A DNA stretch of 64,000 nt. Source: Aselliscus stoliczkanus (lineage: Eukaryota > Chordata > Mammalia > Chiroptera > Hipposideridae). Each line of letters begins with the position of its first letter. Positions within the stretch are counted from its first letter, which is position 1. The notes beneath the pieces were generated by a model, which searched no databases, was not told the DNA's origin, and saw only the letters and a list, made by a program, of their open reading frames with translations. The DNA lies in contig CM066729.1 of the NCBI GenBank assembly GCA_033961575.1, forward strand, positions 32,026,501 through 32,090,500. The letters are read 5' to 3'. This document shows, in pieces, positions 60,196 to 64,000 of this stretch. The position numbers and the translations under genes were made by a program.

Positions 60196-61166
60196 AGATC
60201 TGTTTATTTGCTTAATATGTCCATGAGATTTTTTTGTAATGAAACTTTAGTTTATTCATTTTAACTATTACATAGTATCCTGTTATTTGAATATAACATA
60301 ATTTTGTTGATTGACTTTTAAGTCACTTCTAATTTGTCACTACTGTACATTTCTACCATGAACCTCATTGGGAAGTTTTTCCCTAACTCTCTACAATAAT
60401 TTTTCTCTGTAATTCATCTAGAAGTGGAATTTATGTAGGTCACAGAGTATAAGTAATTTCTGCTTTACTAAATGTCTCCATCATCTCAAAGTGATTTTTA
60501 CAATGCTTCTAGTGCTATCAACAGGGTGTGATGACTGTAGTCCTTTTCCTCAGAAACTTAAGAAATTTTCCCTTTTTAAGATATTGCCAGTTGGGTGAAT
60601 ATGAAGTTATCTCATTGAGGTTTTAATTTATGTTTTTCTTACTAGTAGGATGAGGCTTGTCTTGTCATGACATCTTTTATTTGTATATACATGTGTATGC
60701 ACAAAATTATTTAATGGCAAGGCATTCAAATTTATTGATCTTTCTTTATAGCTCATGCTTTCTATGGCTTGTTTAACAAATCCATTTGTACTCCAAATTC
60801 ATTGAGGTATTTTGTGTTAATTCTATACATAATTCTGAAGAAATATTTTATTATTTATATACTTATTTCCTTTATTTTTATGTTTACTCTAAACTACCTG
60901 AACTTGTTTTTTAGTTTAATGGCAGTAGCAATCCAATTTTATTATTCTGGTAGATAACCAATTACTCTAGTGTTATTTATTGAATGCTAGACTCTTTTCA
61001 ATACTACCTCTCATTATGACAACTGAAAACAATTTCATGATACTAATATCCCAAATATTTCTAGAGTATTAAAATCTGTAATTTGTGCAAGGGTTATATT
61101 AATCTGAAGAGTTGTTCTTGGTATTGGAGGCACAATAAACTAACACTATCCAAAAAAAAACCACAA

Positions 61167-61259
61167 GGGCCGGCTGAGTGGTGCTGTGGTTAAGCACTGG
61201 CTTGGGAAGCCAGCGGCCCCGGTTGGGTCCCACATGTGAGGGCCAGTGACACTGCCCTC

Positions 61260-61291
<32 letters not shown>

Positions 61292-61309
61292 CACAAAACA
61301 AACCCAAAC
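61167..61309 (+). repeat. tRNA-derived SINE, type A, copy 7
   Basis: GGGCCGGCTGAGTGGTGCTG, TGGTTAAGCACTGGCTTGGG, AAGCCAGCGGCCCCGGTTGG, GGGCCAGTGACACTGCCCTC, then a CAAAA-repeat tail. The target-site duplication is unclear because the flank is A-rich. Nested in an antisense L1. Confidence 0.93.
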
Positions 61310-61473
61310 CTCTCATTTATCAAATTTCTAGTATACTACTGAGTGAAAGAACTGATAGGGAATAACCTTGTATATTTCAGTTTTTAAAATAAATTCTTCT
61401 AACATTTCACCACAAAGTAAGACATGTATTGTTTTTTAGTAGATGTCCATTCTTCATTTAAAAAATTGTCCTC

Positions 61474-61563
61474 GGGCGGGCCGAGTGGCGCGGTGGTTAA
61501 GCGCTGGCTTAGGAAGCCAGCAGCCCCGGTTCGGTCCCACATAAGAGGGCCAGTGACACTGCC

Positions 61564-61591
<28 letters not shown>
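61474..61591 (+). repeat. tRNA-derived SINE, type A, copy 8
   Basis: GGGCGGGCCGAGTGGCGCGG, TGGTTAAGCGCTGGCTTAGG, AAGCCAGCAGCCCCGGTTCG, GGGCCAGTGACACTGCCCT plus a long pure A-tail. A perfect 13-bp target-site duplication (AAAAATTGTCCTC at 61461-61473 and 61592-61604). The uniform A-tail suggests a recent insertion. Confidence 0.96.
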
Positions 61592-61599
<8 letters not shown>

Positions 61600-61999
61600 T
61601 CCTCAATTATTAGTTTAAAAACTTAAAAAAAAGGACATTGATTTTCAAAAAGTATGTGTGATATCTTGAGGTGATTATGAGGTTATTCTCTAATACTCAC
61701 CTAATATCATCACTTAGATTGATTTTCAAATGTTAAATAAATATCATTGAAATCCCAAGATAAACACAACTTAGCCATGGCATAAATATTGTTAAAGTGT
61801 ATATTGCTACATTCAGTTTAATAATAGTATGTTTATTATTTTGCATTTATTTTCATAAGTGAGATTGGCCTATAATTTTCAATTTTTATAGAATCCTCAT
61901 TGAATTTGCCATAAAATTACTTTAAATGAATGCCTTTAATTTTTTTTCTCTTCTTTGGAATCACTTATTTAAGATAAGATTTAGTTGTTCTTTAAAAAT

Positions 62000-63000
62000 A
62001 TAGGATAGTAACTGACTTTTGTATATTAACTTGTATCTGGATGAACCCCACATGGTCATGGTATTAATTGTTGGTATTAATACATTGTGGAATTTAATTT
62101 GTTAACATTTTGTTGATGATTTTTGCATCTCTATTCATGAGAGATATGGGTCTGTAGTAAATGCAAAATTTGGTACTGGTAATGCTGGTCTCATAGAATG
62201 AGAATCTTCCTTTTGTTTCTATTTTTTTCTGGAGGAGAATATAGATAATTGGTATAATTTCTTCTTAAATATTTGCATAACTCACTAGTGAACCCATTGG
62301 GCCCTGGTGCTTCTATTTTGGAACGTTTAGTTATTAATTCAATTTTGTTAGTAAATACATTTTCAGATAATCTATTTGTTCTTGTGTGAGTTTGGCAGAT
62401 TATGTCTTTTAAGGAATTAGTCTATTTCACTTAGGCTATAAATTTATGGGCAGAGTGTTGTTTACAGTATTGCTATATTATGTTCTTGATGTCCATGAGA
62501 TTTGTAGTTATTCCCTCTTTTATTTCTTATATCAGTAATTTATGTCTCCCTTTTTTTTTCTAAGTTAGTCTGGCTAGAAGCTTATGAATTTTATTGATTT
62601 TTTTTTTTCAAAGAACCAGTTTTTGGTTTTACTGATTTTTTTATATTGATTTCCTGCTTTTGAGTTCATTAATTTCTGCTTTAATTCTTATTATTTCTTT
62701 TCTTCTGCTTACTTTGGATTTAATTTGTTCTTTTTATCCAGTTTCCTAAGGTAAAAGATATGATGACTAATTTTAGATCTTCTTTTGTAATATATGCATT
62801 CAAAATTATAAGCTCCCTCTCAATACTTCTTTCACTGCATCCCACAAATTTTGTTACGTAGTATTTTCATATTTATTTAGTTCAAAATATTGTTAATTTC
62901 TCTTGAGATTTTCTCTTTGATCCATGTATTATTTGGAAGTATTAATCTGCACATATTGTATTAATATGCACATATTGTGGGATTTTTCAGGTATGGTTCT
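62000..63000 (-). repeat. L1 ORF2 fragment (reverse transcriptase region), antisense
   Basis: On the plus strand: GATTTTTGCATCTCTATTCA, GTAATGCTGGTCTCATAGAA, GTGAACCCATTGGGCCCTGG, AAGGAATTAGTCTATTTCAC, AAAGAACCAGTTTTTGGTTT, TGCTTTAATTCTTATTATTT, CTGCATCCCACAAATTTTGT. This is the reverse complement of the L1 ORF2 reverse-transcriptase domain and upstream linker, in good order and with fewer gaps than the neighbouring L1. It overlaps in content with the L1 at 60200-61990, so they are two separate insertions in one orientation. Confidence 0.85.
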
Positions 63001-63745
63001 CTAATTTCTCAAACAGTAATTAGAACTCTACCTCTTTCCAGCTTCCTGAGTATAGCTGGTCTGTTTGACATAGCCCAGTTTCTTCATTTTAAGAGAGATT
63101 AATCTTAAATAAAATAATTTTAAGTATATTTCCTTTGCATTATTATTTATCTGAGTTTTACTTTTAGATTTTAAAGGTTTTCTGGATATTGACCTATGAG
63201 AGATTTTAGTAACAATCAGTAAGCAATCTCTTTTTTCTTATAACTGTGCTTGATTTAAGTAGCTTATATATTCAAGGTATTTCTTAGTAAATTAAAAGTA
63301 GTAAATTAATTTCTAATTATTCTTATCAATCAAATAACATTCTTAGATGTTAGATTTTTCTCAACTTGGGTTAGTGATATCTACCTCTAATAACTACATT
63401 TATTCTCAAAATTGTAGGGCCCATTAAGTATTTTAAAATAAATACAAATGAAGTATATCATTTCATTAATCTCCACAAATGTTTTCTTTTTTTTTTCTCA
63501 TAAAAATTGCCAGATTTTATGGTATTTTGATCTTAAATATTGATTCCTAACTTTTCTCCACATTTTTTTTTTCCTCTCACAAATCTTTGTTCCTTCTCTG
63601 GCACCTCTAACTGTGATCTCTGTTTTTCACATGTAACTAGGTTTTCTTGTCCAGCTGAGAAAAATTAAGTACTTAGTTCAACATTATAGATCCAGTTTCT
63701 GTGAATAATGCCTCCCTCTTATTTCACTCTTAGACCATTTGGATG
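63000..63745. other. Unassigned sequence
   Basis: AT-rich. Possibly more degraded L1 beyond 63000, but not clear. No gene. Confidence 0.3.
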
Positions 63746-63885
63746 TGCACTCATTCATTCATACAAAAATATTGTTATCGGATATTGTACTAAGGGTTGG
63801 GTATTCCATGGCAGGCAAAATCCTTAACTACATGGACAATATAGTTTAGTGGTAAAGATACTAAGCAAGTACTGTTATTTCAGTA
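63745..63885 (+). repeat. LINE-2 3' end
   Basis: CACTCATTCATTCATACAAA, ATTGTACTAAGGGTTGGGTA, TCCATGGCAGGCAAAATCCT, then AGATACTAAGCAAGTAC fits the L2 3' tail in sense orientation. Confidence 0.6.
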
Positions 63886-64000
63886 ATGCATATTAGCTTT
63901 GATGAAATTAATCTGAATATAATTTGTTCCCCAAACATGTTTCTTGTTTGCCATGGTTCTCAACAGAAATGTCTTCTTGCTCTCCAAATGACCTTTGTAC

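Larger units (their letters stand above)
60200..61990 (-). repeat. L1M fragment (ORF2 into 3' region), antisense, with two nested SINEs
   Basis: On the plus strand from 3' to 5' of the element: CTAGAAGTGGAATTTATGTA, CTTTACTAAATGTCTCCATC, TATTGCCAGTTGGGTGAATA, ATTCATTGAGGTATTTTGTG, then beyond the SINEs CTACATTCAGTTTAATAATA and GAGATTGGCCTATAATTTTC, which is reverse-complement ORF2 polymerase-region sequence. Interrupted by type A SINEs at 61167 and 61474. Highly diverged, no intact frame. Confidence 0.65.

Noticed and set aside
1..64000. CRISPR arrays, operons, prokaryotic terminators or toxin systems
   Set aside because: No regular spacer-repeat structure and no coding density. The sequence is mammalian by its repeats.

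Overview
The window reads as nuclear DNA from a placental mammal, probably intergenic or deep intronic. It is AT-rich and dense in decayed interspersed repeats. I found no protein-coding exon, tRNA, rRNA or other functional RNA gene that I can support. Every open frame I looked at is short (about 157 codons at most). Each is either unrecognisable, or a fragment of a transposable element, or a translated microsatellite.

The repeats place the sequence in Mammalia: MIR and L2 tails, L1 fragments of several ages in both orientations, and MaLR/ERV-type solo LTRs. Two lineage-specific tRNA-derived SINEs narrow it further. Type A (eight copies) has a tRNA-like head with A and B boxes and an extended anticodon-arm hairpin. 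It ends in a short hairpin (GAGGGCCAGTGACACTGCCCTC-like, with variants) directly before the A-tail. Type B (two copies) has a related head but a different body ending in AGCTGAG-complementary sequence before its A-tail. I do not recognise either as a primate, rodent, ruminant or carnivore SINE. Together with several mariner relics this suggests a bat or another less-studied laurasiatherian or euarchontan lineage. That placement is inference and is not established.

Layout. 0-12 kb is mostly unassigned AT-rich sequence with an antisense L1M tail (3.3 kb), a type A SINE (7.6 kb), an L2 tail and a mariner end. 12-20 kb holds large TATC/TTCC/TA microsatellites, L1 fragments on both strands (13.1-14.1, 16.1-17.2, 18.2-19.2 kb), an ERV LTR (17.3-18.0 kb) and a type B SINE nested in an L1. 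20-26 kb holds a deleted mariner, two MIRs, a MaLR LTR end and an internally deleted L1 with two consecutive 3' ends. 26-42 kb is repeat-poor, with two LTR-like pieces, a mariner-like MITE and a type B SINE with a duplicated tail. 42-56 kb holds two copies of one deleted mariner, a palindromic MITE, LTRs and L1/L2 tails. 56-64 kb holds an inverted pair of type A SINEs, an LTR-like piece and two long antisense L1 fragments, the first carrying two SINEs.

Nothing here works together as a pathway. The most informative content is transposon history. The two mariner copies share one internal deletion while keeping DD34D spacing, there are several distinct mariner-type lineages, and the SINE families look recently active because some target-site duplications are perfect. 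I did not find a convincing undescribed biological system.
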